From Dyadobacter sp. (GTDB lineage Bacteria > Bacteroidota > Bacteroidia > Cytophagales > Spirosomataceae): a DNA stretch of 64,000 nucleotides. Shown here piece after piece: positions 7,178-14,879 of this stretch (position 1 is the stretch's first letter; every line of letters begins with the position of its first letter). The notes below the pieces were generated by a model. The model ran no database searches, was not told the origin of the DNA, and saw only the letters and a program-made list of their open reading frames with translations. The DNA lies in NCBI RefSeq assembly GCF_017744695.1, contig NZ_JAGIAS010000006.1, positions 124,001-188,000 on the forward strand. Direction: 5' to 3'. A program made the translations under genes and the position numbers.

Positions 7178-8383
7178 TTAATATTCCCGGACTGACTGTG
7201 CGATGCTCATTTCCAGTCCTCTCAGCTCGGCCAGTGCTTTGAGCCGGCCGATCATGGAATAGCCGGGATAAGTCTTTTTGTGCAAATCGTCCAGCATTTG
7301 GAATCCGTGATCGGGACGCATCGGCAGCAGATTGTCGGCATAATGTGCTGCACCGCGGCGCAGCTCTTCCTGGTGTAGTGCTTTAACAACCTCGTACATA
7401 TCCACATCGCCATCCAGATGCGGTGCCTCGTGGAAATTGCGGTTGTCGTCTGCTTCTCGTTTGGTTGTTCTGAGATGGACGAAATGGATGCGGTCGCCTA
7501 GTCGCTGGATGATGCCCGACAGATCATTATCTGCCCGAACGCCCAGTGAGCCGGTGCAGAAGGTGATGCCATTGGCGCGTACATTACACGCATTCATGAG
7601 TTGCGTGAGATCGGCCTCTGTGCTCACCACCCGCGGCAAGCCTAGTAGCGGTCGCGGCGGATCGTCGGGGTGAATGCAGAGGTTGATGCCCAGCTCCTGT
7701 GCCAAAGGTGCTACCTGGCGGATAAAGTAGTAGAGGTTTTCGCGTAGCTCCTGGTCCCCGATTGCTGCATATGCATTGAGCAACTCCTGGAAATTCGCGA
7801 GTTCAAACGCCTCTTCCGAACCCGGCAGGCCCAATAAAACTGTGTTTGTCAATCCCTGGATATCTGCGGGCGACATGCTTTGCAATTTCAGCCTGGCCGA
7901 TTCGCGTACCTGCTCGTCGTAATCCGCTTCTGCACCCGGACGTTGGAGAATGTAGAGGTCGAACAATGCAAAATCCTCCCAGACAAACCGCAGCGTCTTA
8001 TGCCCCTCGGCGAATGTGTAGGAGAGGTCGGTACGTGACCAGTCGAGTACCGGCATGAAATTGTAGCACACCGTCCGGATTCCCTCCTCAGCCAGATTGC
8101 GCAACGACTGCTTATAGTTTTCGATGTATTGCTCGCGAGAAGGCAGGCCCTTCTTGATATGCTCGTGTACCGGGAGGCTCTCCACGACCAACCATTTCAG
8201 GGAAGTATACCGTTCATTACCTGCTTCAACCTGCGAGATCCTTTCCCGGATCGCATCTTTCGTCCAGACATCGCCAACCGGTACCTGGTGCAGCGCGGTA
8301 ACGACGCCACAGCATCCCGCCTGACGGATGTCCATCAGCGAAACCGGGTCATTCGGGCCGAACCAGCGCATTGTTTGAATCAT
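7178..8383 (-). CDS. uxuA: Mannonate dehydratase
   Basis: A 401-residue protein with the UxuA start MIQTMRWFGPNDPVSL and the conserved block AGCCGVVTALHQVPVGDVW. Further family blocks are NLCIHPDDPPRPLLGLPRVV, the GITFCTGSLG/NDL segment, IHFVHLRTTKRE, and LPMRPDHGFQMLDD. It dehydrates D-mannonate to 2-keto-3-deoxy-D-gluconate in the cytosolic hexuronate pathway. The His, Asp and Cys metal-site residues in these blocks are present and the length is normal. It is first of a four-gene leftward operon, divergent from a LacI repressor gene, with a consensus LacI-family operator 44-57 bp upstream of its start. Confidence 0.93.
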   Translation of the reverse strand: MIQTMRWFGPNDPVSLMDIRQAGCCGVVTALHQVPVGDVWTKDAIRERISQVEAGNERYTSLKWLVVESLPVHEHIKKGLPSREQYIENYKQSLRNLAEEGIRTVCYNFMPVLDWSRTDLSYTFAEGHKTLRFVWEDFALFDLYILQRPGAEADYDEQVRESARLKLQSMSPADIQGLTNTVLLGLPGSEEAFELANFQELLNAYAAIGDQELRENLYYFIRQVAPLAQELGINLCIHPDDPPRPLLGLPRVVSTEADLTQLMNACNVRANGITFCTGSLGVRADNDLSGIIQRLGDRIHFVHLRTTKREADDNRNFHEAPHLDGDVDMYEVVKALHQEELRRGAAHYADNLLPMRPDHGFQMLDDLHKKTYPGYSMIGRLKALAELRGLEMSIAQSVREY

Positions 8384-8426
8384 AACCGAATAGAATTTTT
8401 ATAAAAATATAAATATTATCTTGCAT

Positions 8427-8440
8427 TGTAACCGATTGCA
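8427..8440. promoter_or_regulatory. LacI-family operator in the uxuA-lacI intergenic region
   Basis: TGTAACCGATTGCA matches the general LacI/GalR-family operator TGNAANCGNTTNCA at every fixed position, with the central CG on the symmetry axis. It lies between the divergent uxuA operon and the LacI-type gene, so it probably mediates both operon control and autoregulation. Confidence 0.75.
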
Positions 8441-8552
8441 TTAACTTGCCGTAAATTTTGGCGACAGGGATTTCTGTTCAAAAAAGCCGCCAAGTTTAAA
8501 GCATACACAACAGACGGCGAATGCCCCTGTGATCCCTTACAAGAAAAGAATA

Positions 8553-9581
8553 ATGGAAAAGGAAATTACCATTTACGATCTCGCAAAAATACTCGCATTG
8601 TCGCCTGCAACCGTGAGTAGGGCGCTAAACGACCATCCCGCAATTAACGCGAAAACCAAGGTACTCATTGCGGAGAAGGCGGCCGAACTGGGGTACCGTT
8701 CCAATACCTTTGCGAGTCATTTGAGAACCCGTAAGACTAACACGCTGGGGGTCATTGTACCCAGGCTGAACAGTAATTTTATGTCGACGGTATTGGCCGG
8801 AATGGAGGAAGTAGCTAACAATTTCGGGTATAACTTGTTGATCAGCCAATCGCTGGAATCTGAATTGAAGGAGCAAGCCAACGCCAAAACGATGTTTAAC
8901 AGCCGTGTGGACGGTCTGCTGGTTTCGGTTGCCTACGACACCGATTCTTTTGAACATTTCTCCACTTTCATTAACCGCAATGTTCCGGTCTTGTTCTTTG
9001 ACCGCGTCATGGATCATCCGCAATGCGGCGCGGTGATCATCGATAACGAGCAGGCAGGCTACGACGCAACACGCCACTTGCTGGACCAAGGCTGCCGCAG
9101 GATCATGCACGTGACCGGAGACCTGCGAAGAAATGTGTATGCCGACCGTATGGAAGGTTTCAAGCGTGCAGTTGCCGGGCAGAATCTGCCGCTGGATAAT
9201 CGTCTTGTGATATCGACCGATCTGAGTCAGGAAGCGGGCAGGGCCATAGCAGAGCAAATTGATCAAACGGAAGAAAAGCCGGATGGCCTTTTTATCACCA
9301 ACGACCTTTGTGCGGCGATCTGCATGCAGGTTTTGAAGGAAAAAGGATATGCAATCCCGGAGGACATCGCCATCGTAGGTTTCAACAACGATCCCGTTTC
9401 GCAGGTAGTATCCCCGCAACTTACCACTGTTTTTTATCCCGGCTATCAGATGGGCAAGACGGCTATGACTACCATCATCGGCCAATTAAATGGTACCAAG
9501 CCGATGGATCATTCGGAACCACTTATCCTGCGCTCGGAACTGATTATCAGAAGGTCATCGATTCGGTTGGAGAAGTCGTAA
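8553..9581 (+). CDS. LacI family transcriptional regulator of the uxu operon
   Basis: A 342-residue regulator. The start MEKEITIYDLAK at 8553 is preferred over an upstream in-frame GTG (8529) because the HTH begins at once (IYDLAKILALSPATVSRALNDHPAINAKTK) with the hinge helix in TRKTNTLGVIVP. Residues ~60-340 are a periplasmic-binding-protein-like sensor (DGLFITNDLCAAICMQVLKEKGYAIPEDIAIVGFNNDP). It is divergent from uxuA and has a perfect family operator in the shared region. The likely effector is a hexuronate-pathway sugar acid, which is an inference from context. Confidence 0.92.
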   Translation: MEKEITIYDLAKILALSPATVSRALNDHPAINAKTKVLIAEKAAELGYRSNTFASHLRTRKTNTLGVIVPRLNSNFMSTVLAGMEEVANNFGYNLLISQSLESELKEQANAKTMFNSRVDGLLVSVAYDTDSFEHFSTFINRNVPVLFFDRVMDHPQCGAVIIDNEQAGYDATRHLLDQGCRRIMHVTGDLRRNVYADRMEGFKRAVAGQNLPLDNRLVISTDLSQEAGRAIAEQIDQTEEKPDGLFITNDLCAAICMQVLKEKGYAIPEDIAIVGFNNDPVSQVVSPQLTTVFYPGYQMGKTAMTTIIGQLNGTKPMDHSEPLILRSELIIRRSSIRLEKS

Positions 9582-9628
9582 ATTGCGTTACGTTCAACGT
9601 TTGCCAATCGCATTCTCCTGTAATTCAT

Positions 9629-9636
9629 TATTTTTG
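9629..9636 (+). promoter_or_regulatory. -7 promoter element for the Uma2-family gene
   Basis: TATTTTTG is an exact TAnnTTTG match 16 bp before the ATG at 9653. No TTTG stands at the preferred 19-bp distance; one at 9600-9603 is too far away. A short leader of roughly 13 nt would result. Confidence 0.4.
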
Positions 9637-9652
9637 AAAACAAAGCAGAAAC

Positions 9653-10207
9653 ATGGAAGCTGTGGCTGAAAGACTCTATTCACTGGAAGAATACTTCGCC
9701 TTTTGTGAAACTCATGAAGGTAGGTTTGAATTCGTCAACGGAGAAATCATAGAGATGGCAGGAGAAACAACTACTTCCAATCGCATTGCTGGCAATATAC
9801 ATTTCCAACTGCGAAGCATTTTGCAGAATGGGGCGTATGAATTCTATCAAAATGATGTAAAATTAAAGCTAGAAGACGGAAAGGTTGTGCGTCTTCCCGA
9901 TTTCATGATTTGCGAAGAAAAGGGTGATGCCGTTCGTTACACCACTTTTCCACTTCTGATCGTCGAAGTGCTGTCCGAAAGTACAGCCAAGACCGATCGC
10001 GTTGAAAAGCTCCGTGAGTACTCTTCTGATCCGTCGCTGCAATATTATCTCATAATCGAGCAGACGAAATGCCAAATCGAGATGTATGTCCGTGATGGCG
10101 AACGTTGGAATATTGAGTTTTACGACAAAATGGAAGATGTGGTTAAGCTACCGTATTTCAATGCAGAACTTTCACTAAGTGTAGTTTACCGAAAGGTCAA
10201 ATTCTAG
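9653..10207 (+). CDS. Uma2 family (DUF820) restriction-endonuclease-fold protein
   Basis: A 184-residue single-domain protein with the Uma2 layout: YSLEEYFAFCETHEGRFEFVNGEIIEMAG, then SNRIAGNIHFQLRSIL, then the PD-(D/E)xK core VRLPDFMICEE...FPLLIVEVLSEST, and later REYSSDPSLQYYLIIEQTKCQIEMY. The Asp in LPDF and Glu in VEVLS are the expected nuclease-site residues. The family is common in cyanobacteria and Bacteroidota. Its physiological role is unknown; some members are thought to belong to mobile or defence contexts, but nothing mobile is adjacent. Its stop overlaps that of the convergent DUF3748-like gene by four bases. Confidence 0.85.
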   Translation: MEAVAERLYSLEEYFAFCETHEGRFEFVNGEIIEMAGETTTSNRIAGNIHFQLRSILQNGAYEFYQNDVKLKLEDGKVVRLPDFMICEEKGDAVRYTTFPLLIVEVLSESTAKTDRVEKLREYSSDPSLQYYLIIEQTKCQIEMYVRDGERWNIEFYDKMEDVVKLPYFNAELSLSVVYRKVKF

Positions 10208-11574
10208 TTTAGGTTTAGCACAAACACCTGCTGCACGCCCTTCCCTGAATCGTTCTTAACCAACCGGTTAAACGCCAAAACCTTTCCATCCGCCGACCAG
10301 ACCAGATTACTTGGAGCAGCCTCCGATGGCTCGGTTAGTATCTGAATCCTTTCTTTAAACGGAGAGTCGCCAACTTCACAAAGCACAATACTCCCCTCAT
10401 AAACGTAAGTCACGTGCTTCCCATCGGGATGCCAGCGGAGGTTGCCCGTAATGTCGGAAGTGTATTCTGTGACCTGGCGCGGTTTGCCGCCGTTTGGCGA
10501 AATGGTGAAAATCTGATTGATACCCTTCGCATCTTTCGCCAGAAATGCCAGCTGGCTGCCGTCAGGTGACGAGCGAACAATGCCTGTGCAGCCCGGATGT
10601 GGAGTGTTTGCAGTAAATGTAAGGCGACGCTGAACTGCACCTTTCGGCGGCATCGGGAAGTCGGTGTTTGTCCCTTCCAGCGGCCCAAGGGGGCCGGGCT
10701 GGGTAATGTCTTCGGGAATATCGACGACGAAGACTTCCGGCGTATCATGGCCATTTTTGTCCTTTACAATGCCGAGAAAAGCCCTGGCTATCTGGCGGGT
10801 GCCATTTTGTGTAATATAGCCATTCGTTCCTACCCAGCTGTCGCTTGCAGCATGACTGATTTCATCGCTTCCCGGAGCAGGGTTAGGTACGACGCGTACG
10901 ACCAATGCGCTGAACCATTCTCCCGATACATTTTCGGTATTTTCATCCACTTTAACGGCCCTGATTTTTTTAGAAACACCGATCGTCCGCAGGTTACGTT
11001 TCTGGCCGGTCGAGTCTTCCAGCGCTTTCAGGATAGCGTCATTGTAAGTGTATCCGATCCATTGTCCGTCGCCACTCCACTCGTGCCGGTGGGTACCCCC
11101 GCGTAACGCACCGGGCGTGAATGGGGGCGTCACATCACGCGCATCCATGTACACGGGTACATTCGGACGGGCGTCGTGGATAATCACACCCGTCCGGCGC
11201 CATTGCTGGTAGGGGTTCTCCTTGGTGCTGGTAGAAAGGCCGTGAATGAAAACAACGGCGCTTTCCTTAGGGCCGTAACTCACTGCCCCGGCACCCGGGC
11301 CCCAAACGGCATTGTCTTTAATATCAAAAAGAACTTGTTTCTCTCCCGTTTCAATGTTCACACGCTCGATCCGCGCTGATTCTGCGATGCCGCCATCGTC
11401 GGTCCTGGTGTCGTACACGAGCCATTGCCCGTTGGGCGAAAAATTGTCGTTATTGTCCAGGTCGTGGTGGTAGGTCAGGTCGTGCGTGATCTGTTTTTCT
11501 GCTGTGTCTGTCTGGCAGGATTGCATGCTCAAAAATGTTAGGAACGTTAAAACCGGGATAGAAACAAGTCTCAT
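10204..11574 (-). CDS. DUF3748/YidR-like beta-propeller lipoprotein
   Basis: A 456-residue lipoprotein with lipobox SMQSC (Cys20). The mature part contains TolB/PD40-like propeller strands: NFSPNGQWLVYDTRTDDGG near the start, HEWSGDGQWIGYTYND in the middle, SSPDGSQLAFLAKDAKGINQIFTISPNGGKPRQVTEY and WSADGKVLAFNRLVKN near the end. The overall order and the GTHRHEW/GCTGIVRSSPDGS blocks match the DUF3748 (E. coli YidR) family, whose function is unknown. It is last in a five-gene leftward operon, starting 8 bp after the stop of the 739-residue gene, which implies a shared role with the deacetylase and the two propeller-helical proteins. Confidence 0.75.
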   Translation of the reverse strand: MRLVSIPVLTFLTFLSMQSCQTDTAEKQITHDLTYHHDLDNNDNFSPNGQWLVYDTRTDDGGIAESARIERVNIETGEKQVLFDIKDNAVWGPGAGAVSYGPKESAVVFIHGLSTSTKENPYQQWRRTGVIIHDARPNVPVYMDARDVTPPFTPGALRGGTHRHEWSGDGQWIGYTYNDAILKALEDSTGQKRNLRTIGVSKKIRAVKVDENTENVSGEWFSALVVRVVPNPAPGSDEISHAASDSWVGTNGYITQNGTRQIARAFLGIVKDKNGHDTPEVFVVDIPEDITQPGPLGPLEGTNTDFPMPPKGAVQRRLTFTANTPHPGCTGIVRSSPDGSQLAFLAKDAKGINQIFTISPNGGKPRQVTEYTSDITGNLRWHPDGKHVTYVYEGSIVLCEVGDSPFKERIQILTEPSEAAPSNLVWSADGKVLAFNRLVKNDSGKGVQQVFVLNLN

Positions 11575-11582
11575 GGGGAAAT

Positions 11583-13802
11583 CTACTTTTGAGGGCCGGT
11601 AATAATGCCGAGATAGCGGCCCATCCAGTAGGGGAGAAGCCAGATATCGCCGGCACTATGCTCACCGGAGCCATTGCCGCCGCTCCGGTCGAGGCTGAAC
11701 ATATTACCATTATGTCGTTGAATAGGACGTTCATCCGGCGGTAGCACCTCTTTGGTGGTTTGCTTGCGGAAATTAGGTTCAAGCTTTTCAATGTCCTTGC
11801 GGTGACTATTTTTGATTACCCAGTCGATCAGGTCCATCGGATGCTCCTGCAAATACCACACCGATTCGTTCAAGTCAAAATCTTTGGTGCCGGTTAAGGC
11901 CGTGAAGATATTCCAGGCACCTTCCTTTTCGGGACGTTCCGCTTGCCAGTGGTCGATAATCTGCTTTTTGTAGCTGGTTTTAAGCGTATCGTTGAAAGCA
12001 TAGCGGTAAAGTCCCCAGTAGCCGAGGAAGTACATTTCGTCGTCGGAGTGGTTCCAGCCGTCGGACATATGTTTCGCATGTTCGTCGGCATCCTCCGGTG
12101 CGCGGCCGATAATGCTCATAGGTCGCATCATGTTCTCGAAATAACCGTGTTTGGTCATCAGCTCGAATGCTTTCGCCTTGTACTTCTCCTTTTTGGTAAA
12201 ATGGTAAGCGGTTTGCAGCATAGCCACGATGTTGGACGAATTCAGCTTGCGGTCGCCGACATTGGTAGGGAATGCATTCACATAGTCGGGATGCCATTTA
12301 CCCCACATGGTAGGTTTGCCATCGTAGTCGATCAGGTACATGTCGTTTTTCACAATGTGCGACATGAGGGTATCAATGAGCATAACGGCCTGCTTCTTGA
12401 TTTTCGGGTCGTCGATCAGTTCCGCAGCTGCACCGAATGCGAAAATATGACCGATCACTTCATCGCTGCTGGTGGTTGACTTCCAGTCCCATTCCTTTTC
12501 GGGCGAATGTTGCCAGCGCTCGACATCGTGGAGTTCATTGATATGCCCCGCACGCTCATAGGAACGGGCCGGAAATCCTGCCACAGGGTTCACCGTGTAC
12601 AAGCGCTCCATAGCGTCCATCGACTCGCGGCAATTTTGCAGCGCATCGGGATCTTTGGTGACCGCATACCGGAAAATCTGGCCACCGAGGTACATGGATG
12701 TCCAAAGGCCGTCGTTGTCCGAGTCTTCAGTGTAGCCCGTCGACAAATCACCGTGATTCAGCCCGGTAAGTTGCGAGTTGAACCCGTTCCGGATGTGGCG
12801 CAACCTTACCTGCTGGTCAAATAGCTTAGCCTTCTCTTCCAAAGTCATCGATTTGAACTGGATTTGTCCCAAACCTTTGGTGGTTAAAACCAATACCGAG
12901 TTCTTCGGCCCTTTTTCTATATCCAAAACTGCATTGCCGGGCAGCCAGCGCTCACCGAAATAATAGTCGAATTTGCCGTCGGCGCGCAATGCGAATGCAC
13001 CCATATCGGAGCCAAACCATACTTTACCGTTCACCTCTTTCACAGCCGTAATCCTTGTTGCAGGCAATTTTCGGTTGATGTTGCCGGTTTGCTTTCCGGT
13101 TGGAATATCCAAAGAAAGGTAACCATCCAATGTTCCAATGATGATTTTGGTCTCTTTCGAGGCAATGTCAAATGCTGTGAAATCGGTGCCTGTGAGCACT
13201 TTGGTCAGCTTTTTGTCCTGAGCGCCCAGTTTATAAAGCGATTTGCTCCCCAAAACCCAGAACTGGTTTGCATTACCCTGAAATGCCAATCCGATCACAG
13301 AATCGTCCGGTAATTTGCCATTCCAGAGGCTTTTCGAGTCTTTAATCAATTCGAGCGAAGCGCCATCGGAAACGAGGAACGTAAAATCCTTGCCGCCTGC
13401 GAGCAAGCTGGCTTTGGGAAGGTTATGTTTTGAAAACAGCGTTCCGGCCCACGCATTGCTGAATACAACCTGGTCGGTGAGGTAAACAAGTTGATTTTCG
13501 TAAGAAACAAGGTTGCTGATGTTCTTGTCCTTCATGTAGCGGTAGTTCTGGTCGGGAACGACCTTGCCCGGGTACAGAAATTGCCCGGCGGAAGTGTGCC
13601 TGAGCCCTTCTTTCGCAAGCATTTGAATAATGCCATTGCGATCGGCGGCAACCTGTTGGAGTGAGCTCTGGGTGGTATCAGCATAATATTTGATGCTGAA
13701 ATCCTGCAAATAGGGCTTGTCTTTATGCACAGGCTGTACCTGCGCACGTGTGAACGTCGTGCCCATCAGTAAGAGGAGGGATAACGAAATGTGCTTTTGC
13801 AT
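11583..13802 (-). CDS. Exported propeller + alpha-helical domain protein, paralogue B
   Basis: A 739-residue protein with a signal peptide (residues 1-20, ending TRA-Q). Residues ~40-315 contain repeated propeller-type strands (GIIQMLAKEGL, NQFWVLGSKSLYKL, KVWFGSDMGAFAL). Residues ~330-739 look like an all-helical barrel. Four blocks are shared with the product of 14880-17123: DNDGLWT (362-368), TSSDE (444-448), DYDGKPTMW (492-500) and WLLPYWMGRYLG (721-732). The acidic clusters could form a metal or catalytic site, as in alpha/alpha-barrel glycan-active enzymes, but no known family was recognised. It starts 13 bp after the deacetylase stop. Unlike paralogue A, it lacks a lipobox and should be soluble in the periplasm or secreted. 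Confidence 0.7.
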   Translation of the reverse strand: MQKHISLSLLLLMGTTFTRAQVQPVHKDKPYLQDFSIKYYADTTQSSLQQVAADRNGIIQMLAKEGLRHTSAGQFLYPGKVVPDQNYRYMKDKNISNLVSYENQLVYLTDQVVFSNAWAGTLFSKHNLPKASLLAGGKDFTFLVSDGASLELIKDSKSLWNGKLPDDSVIGLAFQGNANQFWVLGSKSLYKLGAQDKKLTKVLTGTDFTAFDIASKETKIIIGTLDGYLSLDIPTGKQTGNINRKLPATRITAVKEVNGKVWFGSDMGAFALRADGKFDYYFGERWLPGNAVLDIEKGPKNSVLVLTTKGLGQIQFKSMTLEEKAKLFDQQVRLRHIRNGFNSQLTGLNHGDLSTGYTEDSDNDGLWTSMYLGGQIFRYAVTKDPDALQNCRESMDAMERLYTVNPVAGFPARSYERAGHINELHDVERWQHSPEKEWDWKSTTSSDEVIGHIFAFGAAAELIDDPKIKKQAVMLIDTLMSHIVKNDMYLIDYDGKPTMWGKWHPDYVNAFPTNVGDRKLNSSNIVAMLQTAYHFTKKEKYKAKAFELMTKHGYFENMMRPMSIIGRAPEDADEHAKHMSDGWNHSDDEMYFLGYWGLYRYAFNDTLKTSYKKQIIDHWQAERPEKEGAWNIFTALTGTKDFDLNESVWYLQEHPMDLIDWVIKNSHRKDIEKLEPNFRKQTTKEVLPPDERPIQRHNGNMFSLDRSGGNGSGEHSAGDIWLLPYWMGRYLGIITGPQK

Positions 13803-13815
13803 TGTATTGAGTTGG

Positions 13816-14865
13816 TTATTTAACTTTTTTCCTTCTTTCCATCACCTCTTTCCAGGTAGTCAGGATAATGCCTTCCGATCGGATGAATGCTTTCAAATCG
13901 GGATCTAGCATCGAAAGCATATCGGCATAGCGCGAGCCGCCGGAAGCGCTGATGTATTTGAAATCGTCCGTTATGTCGCTGCTGTGGACGATCATCATCG
14001 CCACGCCGGGTTGCATTTTGCGGATCGTTTCGATGAATTTCTGGGCTTTGTATTTGCCCCATTGCTCGGGCGTGACGTCGCCGCCCTCCGGCTTCCAGTC
14101 GCCGCTGATCGTGTGGAGGTCGTCGAGTACGGGCAGGCCGGCTGCCCATATTTTTTGCCCGAATTCCGCCGAGCGTTTGGTGATTTCAGGTTCGGGGAGC
14201 TCCATTCCGTCCTTCCATTTCCCTTCGGCTTTCAGCTTTTTGATCAATGGATTGTTCAGGCATTCTTTCAAAAGCCGATTATTACCGCCCGGGAACATCA
14301 CCGGAATGCCAAATTCAGCCCCCACTTTGATATATCTTTCCAGATAAGGAATATGCGCGAATAGTGTGCCCATGTGGGAATCCATATGGGTAGGTTTCAA
14401 ACCGAGCTTCAATGCCCGGCTTAGTTGAGCGCGTATTTCCTGTTCCACCACATCCGGGCTGGCATGCTTGATCACCTCTTCTACTTCGTGCCACATACAG
14501 CCCTCGTCGTCTACCAACCCTTCTGAATGCGCAATGCCGTTCAGCGGTGGCCAGCGGTAATCTTGCCATTCCGAAGTGAGTGTCAAATGCAGGCCGGCAT
14601 CCATCCCCGGGTTTGCTATGGCAAATTTGGCAAAGCTGGCTGCCCAGGGGCATGGCATCATTATGCTGCACGAGGTGGCAACGCCGTTCTGGATCGATTT
14701 TTTGGCCCCTTCATTCGAGTAACGGGACATTCCGGCGTCGTCTACGTGGAAAATAATGACCTTCGTGCCCTTTGGCCAGCCGAGTTTTTCGGCATAGGTC
14801 TGTTGTGCTGATGTTTCTTGCATAACCAGTAAAAGCAGGTTGATGAACAGAAGATAGGTCTTCAT
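13816..14865 (-). CDS. ChbG/YdjC-HpnK family carbohydrate deacetylase, exported
   Basis: A 349-residue protein from the ATG at 14865; a longer frame reaching 14916 would overlap the upstream gene. Residues 1-20 are a signal peptide. Expected metal and catalytic residues of YdjC-type deacetylases are visible: HVDDAG (His40, Asp42, Asp43), GLHLTLTSEW (His93) and THMDSHMG (His160, His164). Known ChbG enzymes remove the N-acetyl group from chitobiose-type sugars; HpnK acts in hopanoid synthesis. A signal peptide is unusual relative to cytosolic ChbG and points to a periplasmic substrate. It lies between the two paralogous propeller-helical genes (gaps of 14 and 13 bp), so it probably acts on the same glycan. 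Confidence 0.82.
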   Translation of the reverse strand: MKTYLLFINLLLLVMQETSAQQTYAEKLGWPKGTKVIIFHVDDAGMSRYSNEGAKKSIQNGVATSCSIMMPCPWAASFAKFAIANPGMDAGLHLTLTSEWQDYRWPPLNGIAHSEGLVDDEGCMWHEVEEVIKHASPDVVEQEIRAQLSRALKLGLKPTHMDSHMGTLFAHIPYLERYIKVGAEFGIPVMFPGGNNRLLKECLNNPLIKKLKAEGKWKDGMELPEPEITKRSAEFGQKIWAAGLPVLDDLHTISGDWKPEGGDVTPEQWGKYKAQKFIETIRKMQPGVAMMIVHSSDITDDFKYISASGGSRYADMLSMLDPDLKAFIRSEGIILTTWKEVMERRKKVK

Positions 14866-14879
14866 ATCGAATGTAGTTT

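Noticed and set aside
8625-9485. Long antisense open frame (286 codons) across the LacI gene
   Set aside because: It lies fully inside a clear LacI-family gene on the other strand, shows no domain, and has the composition of a shadow frame in GC-rich DNA.
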